The notes under the pieces are model-generated. The model worked only from the letters and a program-made list of their open reading frames with translations, was not told the DNA's origin and did no database searches. A DNA stretch of 64,000 nt from Mucilaginibacter geliditolerans (GTDB taxonomy: Bacteria > Bacteroidota > Bacteroidia > Sphingobacteriales > Sphingobacteriaceae): positions 152,108-216,107 of the forward strand of contig NZ_JACHBY010000008.1 in NCBI RefSeq assembly GCF_014200495.1, read 5' to 3'. Numbering within the stretch: position 1 is the stretch's first letter; every line of letters begins with the position of its first letter. Shown here one piece after another: positions 26,169 through 35,445 of this stretch. A program made the translations under genes and the position numbers.

Positions 26169-27017
26169 ATGAAAATTAAGTACTATTTATTTGCCGCAAT
26201 ACTTATTACTACGCTGCATTCGTGCGTAATGCTGTCACCCAAAAAATACAAGGCTATGTTGGCCGACCGCGATTCACTGCAAAACCGTAGCAGTAGTCTG
26301 GAAGCTGAAGTATCAAGCCTGCAGGCTGATACCGCGCGTTTACACCATGAAATAGCTGAATTAAAAGGTAAATACCAAGGCCTAAATGATAAGTATCACA
26401 CACTGGATAGCAATTATACCGCACTAGGTAATAATTACAATGCCAGCTCATTTAAGGTTAGTCAGCTATCAAGCGATCTACAGGCGAGGGAAGCGCGTTT
26501 AAAACAGGTAGAGGATATTTTGCACAAACAGGATGAAGCTACTAACGCGCTGAAAGATAAATTGCAGCAGGCATTACTGGGCTTTCAGCAAAGCGGCTTA
26601 ACTGTTGACGTGAGGAATGGGAAGGTATATGTGTCGTTAGCGGATAAGCTGCTATTCCCATCAGGTAGTATAGTAATAAATGAAAAAGGCAAGTCAGCGT
26701 TACAGCAATTGGCTGCGGTGTTAAATAAACAACCCGATATCAACATCGCTGTTGAAGGCCATACTGATGATAAAAAAGTAATTAACCTGGGCCAGATAAA
26801 AGATAACTGGGACCTAAGTGTATTGCGTGCCACATCGGTAACGCGTTACTTAACCGAAACGGAGAATGTTGATCCGCACCGTTTAACAGCAACCGGCAAA
26901 AGCCAGTTCCAGCCTAATGACCCGGCAAATACAGAAGAGGCACGCGCCAAGAACAGGAGGATAGAGATAGTACTTTCACCAAAACTGGATGAACTGTACA
27001 ATCTTATTTCAAAATAA
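26169..27017 (+). CDS. OmpA-family lipoprotein with coiled coil
   Basis: A 282-residue outer membrane lipoprotein. The lipobox cysteine is Cys19 (TLHSC). A coiled coil of about residues 33-135 (SLEAEVSSLQADTARL and onwards) is followed by an OmpA-type peptidoglycan-binding domain with NIAVEGHTDD, LSVLRATSVTRYL and AKNRRIEIVL. It should tether the outer membrane to peptidoglycan. It is the last gene of the long respiratory block and is followed by a strong terminator. Confidence 0.92.
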   Translation: MKIKYYLFAAILITTLHSCVMLSPKKYKAMLADRDSLQNRSSSLEAEVSSLQADTARLHHEIAELKGKYQGLNDKYHTLDSNYTALGNNYNASSFKVSQLSSDLQAREARLKQVEDILHKQDEATNALKDKLQQALLGFQQSGLTVDVRNGKVYVSLADKLLFPSGSIVINEKGKSALQQLAAVLNKQPDINIAVEGHTDDKKVINLGQIKDNWDLSVLRATSVTRYLTETENVDPHRLTATGKSQFQPNDPANTEEARAKNRRIEIVLSPKLDELYNLISK

Positions 27018-27023
27018 TTAAAG

Positions 27024-27050
27024 GGCTCCCATCAATCGGGAGCCTTTTTT
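27024..27050 (+). terminator. Intrinsic terminator ending the respiratory block
   Basis: The arms GGCTCCC (27024-27030) and GGGAGCC (27038-27044) with a 7-nt loop are followed by six T. It is a classic factor-independent terminator 6 bp after the OmpA gene stop. Confidence 0.9.
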
Positions 27051-27080
27051 GTTATATAAAATCGTGTTACATATTATTAT

Positions 27081-27163
27081 GTCATTGCGAGCGATAGCGT
27101 GGCAACCTCGTCGCGTTCATATACAAGCGACGAGGTTGCTTCGTCGTTCCTCCTCGCAATGAC
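27081..27163. repeat. GTCATTGCGAG palindromic repeat
   Basis: Outer arms GTCATTGCGAG and CTCGCAATGAC enclose a second inverted pair, GGCAACCTCGTCGC and GCGACGAGGTTGC. The outer arm equals the ends of the long elements at 28301-28991 and 58676-59313. An in-frame ATG at 27164 lies at its right edge but is not the likely start of the next gene. Confidence 0.85.
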
Positions 27164-27184
27164 ATGATTTATAAAATCATTATC

Positions 27185-27934
27185 ATGAAACAATACGCCA
27201 TCATCTCCGACATCCACGGTAACTCCACCGCTTTACAAGCTGTGTTGCAGGATATAAAAACTCGCAATATCGATACCATCATTAACCTGGGCGATTACTT
27301 TTTCGGAGCGTTGGAACCAGCAGAGACCGCTAAGATTTTGCAGGATATCCCCATGATCTGCATCAGCGGTAATACCGATCGGGAAATTGTTGAAAATAAT
27401 GAGAAGGACGGTATGCGAAGAGTGAGGGCTGAACTATCCCCAGAAACCATAAACTGGTTAAAAGATCTGCCCAAAACCACTACGGTTGATGACCTGATAT
27501 TTGTTTGCCATGGTACACCCGAGAGTGATGACGAATATCTATTGGAGAAAGTAACAGAGCAAGGTGTCTTTGTTTATAACGATGAGGATTTAATAGAAAA
27601 GACTAAGCACATTAAAGAAAAAGTGATCCTATGCGGGCACTCGCATGTAAACAGGGTGATCTATTTATCAAATGAAAAGCTCATCGTTAACCCCGGCAGT
27701 GTGGGCTTACCGGCTTATTTAGGTAACGCCGAATATCGCTTTGCCATGGAATCAATGACGCCACATGCTAAATACGCCGTTATACAGGTCGATGGTGACA
27801 ATATTAATATAGAGCAGGTAAATTGCACTTACGACTGGAATGCCGCCGCCCAAAGAGCCCGGAATAACGGAAATGATAAAGTAGCAGAGTTTCTATTACA
27901 CGGCCGTATGCCAAAAGATCTGAGGGTAAACTAA
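27185..27934 (+). CDS. Metallophosphoesterase (YfcE/MJ0936-like)
   Basis: A 249-residue cytoplasmic calcineurin-like phosphoesterase. Metal-binding motifs are in order: SDIHGN near the N-terminus, LGDYFFGA, ISGNTDRE (GNTD instead of GNHD), VCHGTPES and CGHSHVNRV. PGSVGLP is also typical. It probably hydrolyses a phosphodiester of unknown identity. The ATG at 27185 puts the first motif at its usual distance; an ATG at 27164 would start within the edge of the palindromic repeat. Confidence 0.92.
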   Translation: MKQYAIISDIHGNSTALQAVLQDIKTRNIDTIINLGDYFFGALEPAETAKILQDIPMICISGNTDREIVENNEKDGMRRVRAELSPETINWLKDLPKTTTVDDLIFVCHGTPESDDEYLLEKVTEQGVFVYNDEDLIEKTKHIKEKVILCGHSHVNRVIYLSNEKLIVNPGSVGLPAYLGNAEYRFAMESMTPHAKYAVIQVDGDNINIEQVNCTYDWNAAAQRARNNGNDKVAEFLLHGRMPKDLRVN

Positions 27935-27965
27935 AGCTTCTAAACTTTAGACTTTCTACTTTCAA

Positions 27966-28268
27966 CTAATCTACTGATTCCATCAGCGTGTTAAAGATCA
28001 CAAACTTGTTCTCGTAACGTTGCTGATGTACGGCATTAAGGCTGCTTAGATGTTCAGTGAAGTATTTGTTAATATGTTCCAGCTTCTCAGTATAATATTG
28101 CACACAACTGGTAACGCCTTCGTTAGGTGAATCAATAACTTTTAATATTTGAAATGATTTAAATAAACCTGTAGCCATTACCGCAGGGATATGCACCCCC
28201 TTCATCCAGCTCAGCCATTCATCGTAAATGGTTTCTTCAACTATTATGGTTTCGTTGTATACTATCAT
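27966..28268 (-). CDS. DUF4286 family protein
   Basis: A 100-residue soluble protein with the DUF4286 pattern: MIVYNETIIVEETIYDEWL-type start, IPAVMATGLF, and YYTEKLEHINKYF. It is a small alpha/beta ferredoxin-like protein of unknown function common in Bacteroidota. Convergent with the metallophosphoesterase gene; its upstream side faces the long element at 28301. Confidence 0.85.
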   Translation of the reverse strand: MIVYNETIIVEETIYDEWLSWMKGVHIPAVMATGLFKSFQILKVIDSPNEGVTSCVQYYTEKLEHINKYFTEHLSSLNAVHQQRYENKFVIFNTLMESVD

Positions 28269-28300
28269 AAGGGCAAAAATACGAAAAATCTTCTCTGCTC

Positions 28301-28991
28301 GTCATTGCGAGGAATGAAGACAACCGACCGGAGGGAGCTCATTAATACCATTGAAAACAAACACAGCATTAATAATCCCCGACAGTGCAGAGCTAATTTG
28401 TATATTGTAGACTTGTCATGTGCAGCCGCTCATTGCCGCGGAGGCTACTACTTTTGTCTTGATACAAAAGGTAGCAAAACCCGACCGTAGGGAGCTCATG
28501 AATACCATTGAAGAACAAATAATAGATGAATAAATCAAGTCATTAGAAATGCTTCTTTGCCGCACAAGGCCACTTCCCTGCAAATCAGGCAAAACCAGGG
28601 CTGCTATATTTTACCCTGCTGTCGCTACGCGCTTTGGCCTTTACGCTTCTGTAAAAATCTGCTATGCCCTTCCACCACAAGGCCACCATTGTTTTGCCTT
28701 ATTTCATCCGAAGCTGTTCTACTGACGGGGAAGAAGCCTCACCCAACCCTCTCCAAGGGAGGGGGCTTTAAATGAACCGCGATCAAAAGCGGGTAAAGGC
28801 TCGACAAAAAGCGCGGGCCTGGGTGTTTTGCCTGTGGGGGGAAGGATCTTTTTGTCTTGATTTTTTGTTTCTTTTGTATCAAGACAAAAGAAATAGGCCT
28901 TAGCGGCTATGAGCGATACCATAAGATAAGTCAACGCATACAATACAAGCGGCTCTATACAATCGGAGATTGCTTCCTTCCTCGCAATAAC
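28301..28991 (+). repeat. Long non-coding repeated element, copy A
   Basis: A 691-bp element with ends GTCATTGCGAGGAA and TTCCTCGCAATAAC in inverted orientation. It is collinear over its length with the reverse complement of 58676-59313 (shared blocks include CTCATTAATACCA, TGCAAATCAGGCAAAACC, GAAGCTGTTCTACTGACGGG and CGACAAAAAGCGCGGGCC). It contains internal hairpins, for example TTTCTTTTGT paired with ACAAAAGAAA, and a small CCCTCTCC/GGGAGGGGG palindrome at about 28745-28766 missing from copy B. Short open frames exist but are interrupted and not conserved in start, so I see no gene. Confidence 0.8.
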
Positions 28992-29007
28992 ACTTGGAGG
29001 AAAATCC

Positions 29008-30816
29008 CTAACTCGCCGGTTGATCCCCTCTAATCGTCCTAAACCTTTTCCTGGCCTCATTTATCCATAAACTACCCGGATAATCAGTAATTATCTTTTG
29101 ATAATAAGTTTTTGCCTGCGCCTTATCGGCTAACTGGTTCTCATAAATATCGCCCAGCATAAAAACAGCATCATCGGCCCATAGGTTGTTGGGGTGGGTT
29201 TCTACTATCTTTTTCAATAAGGGGATCGCGTCGGTATAATTTTTTTGCTGGATGAGTATACGTGCCTTGGCCATCAGTATATCATCGGTAAGTGCATTAT
29301 TGGGGAATTTTGTATCGATGCTGTCCAATGTTTTAACAGCTTTTTCAGGCTCTTCCGCAAAAATGAGCAGATCAGCACGGGCATAAACCTTTAATGCGGC
29401 GCCGCTGCTGTCGGCGGCAAGGTTGTCAGTTATGAGCAGGGATAGATTAAGCGCGTCGTTAGCGATCAGTTGCGAGGTAGCAGCTTTCAAAACATTCAGC
29501 TGCCTTTTGGCCCAGTCAAAATCACCGGTATAATAACCAAGTTTGGCATTCCTGAATTTGGCATCCTGTCCTATATCCGTATTGGGGAAATCCTTTTCCA
29601 CCTGGCTATATAAAAGAATGGCATCCCATTGGTTACCATTAATAAGATAAATATCACCCAGATCAAGCTTGCAGGTTGCCAGCAGATCGGGACGTACGCC
29701 CGGAATGTTGATCACCTCTTCCAGTAATTTTTGTGCATCGGCCCATTTATGCAGTTTAAAAGCCTGCAGGGTAGCCAGTTTATGCATGGCAAACGCGGTA
29801 TTAGTGCCTTTGCCAAATTCAATCAGCAGATCCTGATAATCTTTTTCCAGTCCTGCAAGATCATCATGCGTGTATTTACCCGATGTAACCTTTAAACTTT
29901 TTGCATTGATCAGCTCCACTTTTGCCGCTACATATAACTGACCATCCTTGCCCTTATCAATCAGGAATTGATATCCTCTGATAGCCTCGTCATAAGCCTC
30001 ATTATTTACCAGTGTTTGGCACAATTCATAAATGCTGTTGCCATTATCATTATTCCTGCGGTTTAGGGCAAGCGCCTGGTTTAACGCCTGATCAAAATCC
30101 TTTTGCTGCAAATACTGCCATATCAGCAGATCGACATAAATAGGTTGGTCTGGATTCTTTTGTATCCGTTTAAAAAGTGCGGTTTTAAACATGTTGTAAT
30201 CACCCTCACCCTCATACATGCCTGATAATATATTTTCAGCCTGAGCTACGTATGCAGGATTTGTTGGCAAAAAGTTTAAATACTCCTCGCTTAAAGCAAC
30301 TTTATCGCCCTTATAGCGATAAAGCGTAAGCAGTTCAAATGAAAATAAATTATCATTCTTTAAAACCTTGCGGCCTTGCTCCAGTGTTTTTATCGAATAA
30401 TCAATATTCGAGTTCTGGTAAAACTGGTTGGCAACATTGGTAAAGGCCATTTGGTCGGCAGGCAGGTTTTTGATCAGTTCATCATAAATCTGACTTGCTT
30501 TATCGCCATTGCCATTTTGGGTATAGATAGAGCCAAGAGTAATAACATATTCGCTGTTATCAGGATGCTTGCGGATCATTTTTTGCGAAATGCTCTCGGC
30601 TTCGCTGAATTTTTTCAGGCTCAGCAGGCATTTTATATAGGGCGAAAAATAATTCTCGTTTGATTGTTTGTATAGTTTTTGATATATCTCCAGTGCTTTT
30701 TGCGGCTCGCCATTGGCCGCGTATTGTGCCGCTAATTGCATATCATCGGTTTGCGCAAAAACCTTTGAATAGCTACCAATAAAAACAATAAAAATAATTA
30801 TGCTGAACCACTTCAT
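29008..30816 (-). CDS. Secreted tetratricopeptide repeat protein
   Basis: A 602-residue protein with a signal peptide (to about residue 21, KVFAQ) and TPR-like helical pairs along almost its full length, for example NGEPQKALEIYQKLYK, FSEAESISQKMI, and the C-terminal series ALTDDILMAKARIL, WADDAVFMLGDIY and QAKTYYQKII. It is probably a periplasmic scaffold; partners are unknown. A TATTTTTG box lies on the minus strand at 30822-30829, only a few bases before the start codon, without a good -33 element. Confidence 0.88.
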   Translation of the reverse strand: MKWFSIIIFIVFIGSYSKVFAQTDDMQLAAQYAANGEPQKALEIYQKLYKQSNENYFSPYIKCLLSLKKFSEAESISQKMIRKHPDNSEYVITLGSIYTQNGNGDKASQIYDELIKNLPADQMAFTNVANQFYQNSNIDYSIKTLEQGRKVLKNDNLFSFELLTLYRYKGDKVALSEEYLNFLPTNPAYVAQAENILSGMYEGEGDYNMFKTALFKRIQKNPDQPIYVDLLIWQYLQQKDFDQALNQALALNRRNNDNGNSIYELCQTLVNNEAYDEAIRGYQFLIDKGKDGQLYVAAKVELINAKSLKVTSGKYTHDDLAGLEKDYQDLLIEFGKGTNTAFAMHKLATLQAFKLHKWADAQKLLEEVINIPGVRPDLLATCKLDLGDIYLINGNQWDAILLYSQVEKDFPNTDIGQDAKFRNAKLGYYTGDFDWAKRQLNVLKAATSQLIANDALNLSLLITDNLAADSSGAALKVYARADLLIFAEEPEKAVKTLDSIDTKFPNNALTDDILMAKARILIQQKNYTDAIPLLKKIVETHPNNLWADDAVFMLGDIYENQLADKAQAKTYYQKIITDYPGSLWINEARKRFRTIRGDQPAS

Positions 30817-30967
30817 CTACTCAAAAATAGTTAATTATATTAATGGAATCTTTAGGTTGAATTAATATTTAAACATAGATTAATGGGTAAAATTATAGTG
30901 ACATACTATATTAGCTAATGTAATTTGCATAATTTGACCTGATTAAGAGACTGAGGTTAATTTGAAA

Positions 30968-32869
30968 ATGTTAAGACAGTTCAAAATATTATTTTTAATA
31001 CTGGGTATTGCTACCGGTTTATCTTCCTGCCTAAGGAATAAGCCGGCTGAGATACCTATAAGCGATTTTTTTAAGACCCCACAAAAAACCTTTTTTAAAA
31101 TATCGCCCGATGGTAAGTATGTTTCCTACTTTAAACCTTATAAAGACAGGCAGAACCTTTTTATACAATCGCTGGCTGATGGTAAGGAACAAATGGCTAC
31201 CGGTTTTGAGGGATACTCGGTGCGTGATTATTTCTGGACCTTTGATAACCAGATCATTTTTAGTCAGGATATACTCACGGCTGATGAGTTTAAACTGTTC
31301 GCGCTTGACCTGGCTACTTTAAAGGTAAGGCCGATCCTTTCTGAAAATAAAGTAAAGATCCGTATCCTGAGCCGTAGCAAAATGGAGCCGGATATTATTA
31401 CCATAGGGATGAACAAGCGCGACCCGAGTTATTTTGATATTTACAAGCTGAATATTAAAACAGGGGAGTTAAAGCCATACCTGATGAACCCCGGTAACTT
31501 AACCGAATGGTTCCCCGATCAGAATGGGAAAATTAGGCTGGTTAAAGCATCGGACGGCGTTGATGAAACCATACTTTACAGGCCGAACGACAATACGCCA
31601 TTCAAAAGGATCATCGTAAATAATTTTAAGGACCACGTTGTGCCAATAGCGTTTACCGGTGATAAAAATTATTTTTATGCACTATCAAACATTAACAGGG
31701 ATAAAACGGCGCTGGTTGAAATAAATGCTGAAAACGGTAAAGAAGAAAAAGTTGTATATGCTAATGATAAGGCAGATATAGTAAACGTTGAATACTCGAA
31801 AAATAAACATCGCCTTGAGTTTGCTTCATGGGAGGAGGACCGCCCGCAGATACATTTTTTTGATACAGCAGGTGAACGGATTTACAATACACTAAAAGCA
31901 AGATTTAAGGGCGACCAGATAAGGGTAATTGACAGGGATAGCGCCGAAAGTAAATTTATTATTGGCGTTTATACTGATCGCTGCCCGGGCTCCTTTTATT
32001 TGCATGATGTTAAGACCAATGAACTTACCAAGTTGGGCGACATAAACCCGAGCCTTAAATGTGATGATTTATGCGCTATGCAGCCCATTTCGTACAAAGC
32101 GAGTGATGGCACCCTTATCAACGGCTACCTTACCTTGCCTAAAGGCGATAACAAAACAAATTTGCCTGTAGTGGTAATGCCGCACGACTGGCCATTTGGG
32201 CCTATGAGCCGCAACTCATGGGGCTATAATCCCGAGGTGCAGTTTTTGGCCAATAGAGGCTATGCGGTGTTCCAGGTGAATTACCGGGGCTCAACCGGGT
32301 ATGGAAAGGCTTTCCACAGCGCTGGCTTTAAACAGGTAGGTGGAAAAATACAGCAGGATATTACAGATGGTGTAAACTGGCTCATCAAAAACAAAACAGC
32401 CGACCCTAAAAAAATAGCCATATTTGGTGGTGGCTTTGGCGGGTTCTCGGCGTTGTATGGCGTGTCATTTCATCCGGGATTGTACAATTGCGCTATAGTG
32501 CAGTACGGCCTCATTAACTTTTTTACTTATATAAAGGATGCTCCACCATATTTTAAGCCATCGTTACAAATGATGTATGAAATGGTGGGCAACCCTGAAA
32601 CTGATGCCGACCAGCTGCGGGCCATATCGCCGGTGTTTCATGCTGATAAAATAAAGGTTCCGTTGCTTATCTTCCAGGGGGCTAAGGACCCGCGTGCAAA
32701 CATTAGTGAGCTTAACCAGTTTGTTATTGAATTGCGTAAGCAAAATGTACCGGTATATTATTTTTTAAAGGATAATGAACGGGCCGTATTCAGAAGCGAG
32801 CATAACAGGATGCAGATGTATAGCGAAATAGAAAAATTCCTGGATAATAATATGCGGGTTAAACCATGA
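30968..32869 (+). CDS. S9 prolyl oligopeptidase-like lipoprotein, probably inactive
   Basis: A 633-residue lipoprotein (lipobox near Cys21, GLSSC) with a beta-propeller region (to about residue 370) and a C-terminal alpha/beta-hydrolase domain. The nucleophile elbow, normally GGSYGG, reads GGGFGG, with Gly489 where Ser is expected. The catalytic His region, normally EGHGF, reads DNERAVF and has no His in place. The Asp loop remains (FQGAKDPRA). Thus two of three catalytic residues are missing while the frame is intact, so I call a pseudo-enzyme. It is 13 bp upstream of a histidine kinase gene. The ATG at 30968 is preferred to the TTG at 30962. Confidence 0.88.
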   Translation: MLRQFKILFLILGIATGLSSCLRNKPAEIPISDFFKTPQKTFFKISPDGKYVSYFKPYKDRQNLFIQSLADGKEQMATGFEGYSVRDYFWTFDNQIIFSQDILTADEFKLFALDLATLKVRPILSENKVKIRILSRSKMEPDIITIGMNKRDPSYFDIYKLNIKTGELKPYLMNPGNLTEWFPDQNGKIRLVKASDGVDETILYRPNDNTPFKRIIVNNFKDHVVPIAFTGDKNYFYALSNINRDKTALVEINAENGKEEKVVYANDKADIVNVEYSKNKHRLEFASWEEDRPQIHFFDTAGERIYNTLKARFKGDQIRVIDRDSAESKFIIGVYTDRCPGSFYLHDVKTNELTKLGDINPSLKCDDLCAMQPISYKASDGTLINGYLTLPKGDNKTNLPVVVMPHDWPFGPMSRNSWGYNPEVQFLANRGYAVFQVNYRGSTGYGKAFHSAGFKQVGGKIQQDITDGVNWLIKNKTADPKKIAIFGGGFGGFSALYGVSFHPGLYNCAIVQYGLINFFTYIKDAPPYFKPSLQMMYEMVGNPETDADQLRAISPVFHADKIKVPLLIFQGAKDPRANISELNQFVIELRKQNVPVYYFLKDNERAVFRSEHNRMQMYSEIEKFLDNNMRVKP

Positions 32870-32882
32870 TGCCCATGTTGTC

Positions 32883-34529
32883 ATGAAGCTACATAGAGGC
32901 GTATACCGCAAAAACTTTTCGTTGATCATTGTCTTTATGGCGCTGATATCAGTAACACTGATAATAGCGCTGGTGATATCCTATAACCTTACATCAAAAT
33001 ATGTAGAGAACGAGTTCGCATCAAAAAAAATTGATGTGCTTGATGAAACCATTAAACCATACAACGATTTTTTTCTGAATAAAATACCTGAAATAACCTT
33101 GTATCAGGGTTATCTTACCTTTTCATCCGCGGCCAGTTATTCAAGTTCTGTTTTTCATACCTATCCATTCGTAAGAAAGATTGATTTTTATGAGATAGCA
33201 ATAGGTAGCAAGTCTGTACAGGTAAAAGACGGTAATAACCTTGATGTTACTATCAAATCGGTTTATGAATACCAGCTTAAGAAAGGCGCAGTGGTTAACG
33301 TTCAGCGAAGAGCTGATGTTTATAATGAAGATTTCAGGGATATGGCCATTAAGCTGAATGATTATATAGCCAACTCTGATACCACCCGCGGCTCAACACC
33401 CGACGAGATATCCAAAACATTTTATGATGTTAAGCCCGATAAAATAAGCTATATGAATATTTTGCGCCGCGAGGATGTGAAGATATACCGCGACTTGCAG
33501 CAGCATATTCACCCGGGTGTTGCTTACAAGCAAAACATGATGACCTTTTTGCTCGATCCTTATATGCTGAAGGTGAGAAACTCGCATAAGGAATTATACC
33601 AGAGCGTATCTATTAAACCCTTTGTATACTACCCGCTTGATAATACGCCTGGAGATAATATAACCACCGAAGTAGCTTTTCCGGGCGCGTTTTCTAACTA
33701 TAAGCTATACTTTAAATCGGCTAATGGTTACCTTACTGCCGAAAGTAACCGCCGCTTTATGCCTATTGGTGGCGCAATAGTGCTCATGTATCTTTTCCTG
33801 ATGCTGATAGGTTACCTGATCTATCGTAATTTAAAGATCAACCTGCGCTTGTTCAAGCTGCAATACGATTTCATTAACAACTTTACCCATGAATTTAAGA
33901 CGCCAGTAAGTGTAATAAAAATTGCAGGGTCGAACTTACGGGGTGGCGGCGAATTATCCGAAAGACAGCTCAAACATTATGGTAAAATTTTGGATGAAGA
34001 GGCCGACAAGCTCAATGATCTGATGACTAAGTTACTGTCGTTCACTCAGATCGAAAATAAATCTATCAATCTAAAAAGAGAGGAAATAGATATAAAAGAC
34101 TTTGTAAAACGGTATATTGAAAGCTTTAAAATGAAGTATGCCGATTTTAAGCTGGAGGTCAAAATAAACAATGTGGATACTATTTTCACCGATCCGGTGT
34201 TATTAGGTAGCATATTTCAGAACCTGATAGAGAATGCCTACAAGTATTCGCATCCGCAGAAAAAGGAATTACATATAACTATTACAGGTACTAAAAAAAG
34301 CATTGTGTTTTCATTTGCCGATAAAGGCATAGGTATACCAAAGAGTGAATTAAATAATATATTTAATAAATTTTACAGGATAGAAAACCAGTATAACCAA
34401 AACGGAAGCGTTGGGCTCGGTTTGGCTTTTTGTAAAGAGTTAGTTAATTTTATGGACGGGGAGATAACGGTAAGCAGTAAGATCGACCAAGGATCGGAGT
34501 TTATTGTTACGCTGCCAAATGATAATTAA
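32883..34529 (+). CDS. Membrane sensor histidine kinase
   Basis: A 548-residue two-component sensor. One helix (about residues 14-36) and a second (about 297-318) bracket a periplasmic domain of about 260 residues without recognised family. The kinase has HisKA with phospho-acceptor His336 in FTHEFKTP, the N-box NLIENAYKYS, G1 DKGIGIP, F-box FNKFYRI and G2 GLGLAF. The upstream gene encodes an S9-like pseudo-peptidase (13 bp away) and the downstream gene the response regulator (5 bp away), so the three form an operon. Confidence 0.95.
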   Translation: MKLHRGVYRKNFSLIIVFMALISVTLIIALVISYNLTSKYVENEFASKKIDVLDETIKPYNDFFLNKIPEITLYQGYLTFSSAASYSSSVFHTYPFVRKIDFYEIAIGSKSVQVKDGNNLDVTIKSVYEYQLKKGAVVNVQRRADVYNEDFRDMAIKLNDYIANSDTTRGSTPDEISKTFYDVKPDKISYMNILRREDVKIYRDLQQHIHPGVAYKQNMMTFLLDPYMLKVRNSHKELYQSVSIKPFVYYPLDNTPGDNITTEVAFPGAFSNYKLYFKSANGYLTAESNRRFMPIGGAIVLMYLFLMLIGYLIYRNLKINLRLFKLQYDFINNFTHEFKTPVSVIKIAGSNLRGGGELSERQLKHYGKILDEEADKLNDLMTKLLSFTQIENKSINLKREEIDIKDFVKRYIESFKMKYADFKLEVKINNVDTIFTDPVLLGSIFQNLIENAYKYSHPQKKELHITITGTKKSIVFSFADKGIGIPKSELNNIFNKFYRIENQYNQNGSVGLGLAFCKELVNFMDGEITVSSKIDQGSEFIVTLPNDN

Positions 34530-34534
34530 AATAT

Positions 34535-35227
34535 ATGAACAGAGAAATAAAAATCGCGCTGGCTGAAGATGATGAAAATCTGCGTTTCCTGGTTGCGGAA
34601 CGTATGCAATCAGAAGGGTACAAAGTATTGGAAGCCAGTAATGGCGATGAAGCCGAAAATATCATATTAACCGAACATCCGGATATCGTATTGCTCGACT
34701 GGATGATGCCCGGCAAACAAGGCTCGGAGGTTTGTGCTACTGTACGTGCCAAGGGTTTTGATAAATTAATCATCATGATGACGGCCAAAGGTCAGGATGT
34801 AGACAAAATTGAGGCCTATAACTTCGGCGTATCTGATTATATAACCAAGCCCTTTAATATGGATGTTTTGGTGGCGATGATTGATAACAAGATCAAATTT
34901 TCACTGAACAATGAAAAATCGGAGTCATACCGTTTCGCTAATATGGAACACCTGCCCAATACCCACCTGTTGATAAAGGATGGCCGTAAGATTGAGCTTA
35001 CCATATTAGAGAACAGGATACTGCTATACTTCCTGAAAAACCAGAACAAGGTAATAAACCGCGAAGAGCTGATGATGGAAGTTTGGGGCTATAATGCCGA
35101 TGTAAATACCCGTACGCTTGATATGCACATCGTGCGCCTCCGCAAAAAGATAGAAACTAATGCTGATTCACCGCAGTATTTGCAAACTGTTAGAGGGATT
35201 GGGTATAAGTTTGTTTACCAGGGGTAA
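34535..35227 (+). CDS. OmpR-family response regulator
   Basis: A 230-residue regulator with a receiver domain (acidic pair in LAEDDEN, phospho-acceptor Asp55 in LLDWMMPG, Lys in ITKPFN) and a winged-helix DNA-binding domain (ILENRILLYFLKNQ, then TRTLDMHIVRLRKKIE and VRGIGYKF). It is the partner of the kinase encoded 5 bp upstream. Target genes cannot be read from sequence. A palindromic repeat follows the stop. Confidence 0.96.
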   Translation: MNREIKIALAEDDENLRFLVAERMQSEGYKVLEASNGDEAENIILTEHPDIVLLDWMMPGKQGSEVCATVRAKGFDKLIIMMTAKGQDVDKIEAYNFGVSDYITKPFNMDVLVAMIDNKIKFSLNNEKSESYRFANMEHLPNTHLLIKDGRKIELTILENRILLYFLKNQNKVINREELMMEVWGYNADVNTRTLDMHIVRLRKKIETNADSPQYLQTVRGIGYKFVYQG

Positions 35228-35241
35228 TAAATAAATCTTTT

Positions 35242-35324
35242 TGTCATTCTGAGCGATAGCGAAGAAACTTGCCGCTTGTTTACCGGTCGCATGTATAATA
35301 GATGCTTCGTACCTCAGCATGACA
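35242..35324. repeat. TGTCATTCTGAG palindromic repeat, copy 3
   Basis: Arms TGTCATTCTGAG and CTCAGCATGACA as at 3825-3990; the right half shares ATAATAGATGCTTCG with the copy at 3909-3990. It lies 15 bp after the response regulator stop. Confidence 0.85.
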
Positions 35325-35335
35325 AAGAGTTTAGG

Positions 35336-35426
35336 TCGTCCCCAACTTGTTTCGGGATCTCACAAACAGAGCGATTTGCTTGGTGTAAACCTTGCTCATG
35401 AGGTGCTGAAACAAGTTCAGCATGAC
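35336..35426. repeat. CAACTTGTTTCGG palindromic repeat
   Basis: Left arm GTCGTCCCCAACTTGTTTCG and right arm CTGAAACAAGTTCAGCATGAC pair imperfectly. It belongs to the same class as the element at 43852-43941 and follows directly on the repeat at 35242-35324, so two different palindromic repeats are stacked between convergent genes. Confidence 0.75.
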
Positions 35427-35445
35427 ATAAAGGAAGATGAATTAT

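Noticed and set aside
28719..29060. Open frame on the minus strand across element A and the end of the TPR gene
   Set aside because: It is built of repeat sequence shared with element B in another context, and overlaps a real gene.
30968..32869. S9 gene as a decayed pseudogene
   Set aside because: The frame is complete, the lipoprotein signal is intact, and it is tightly linked to the kinase gene; loss of active-site residues alone does not make it a pseudogene.
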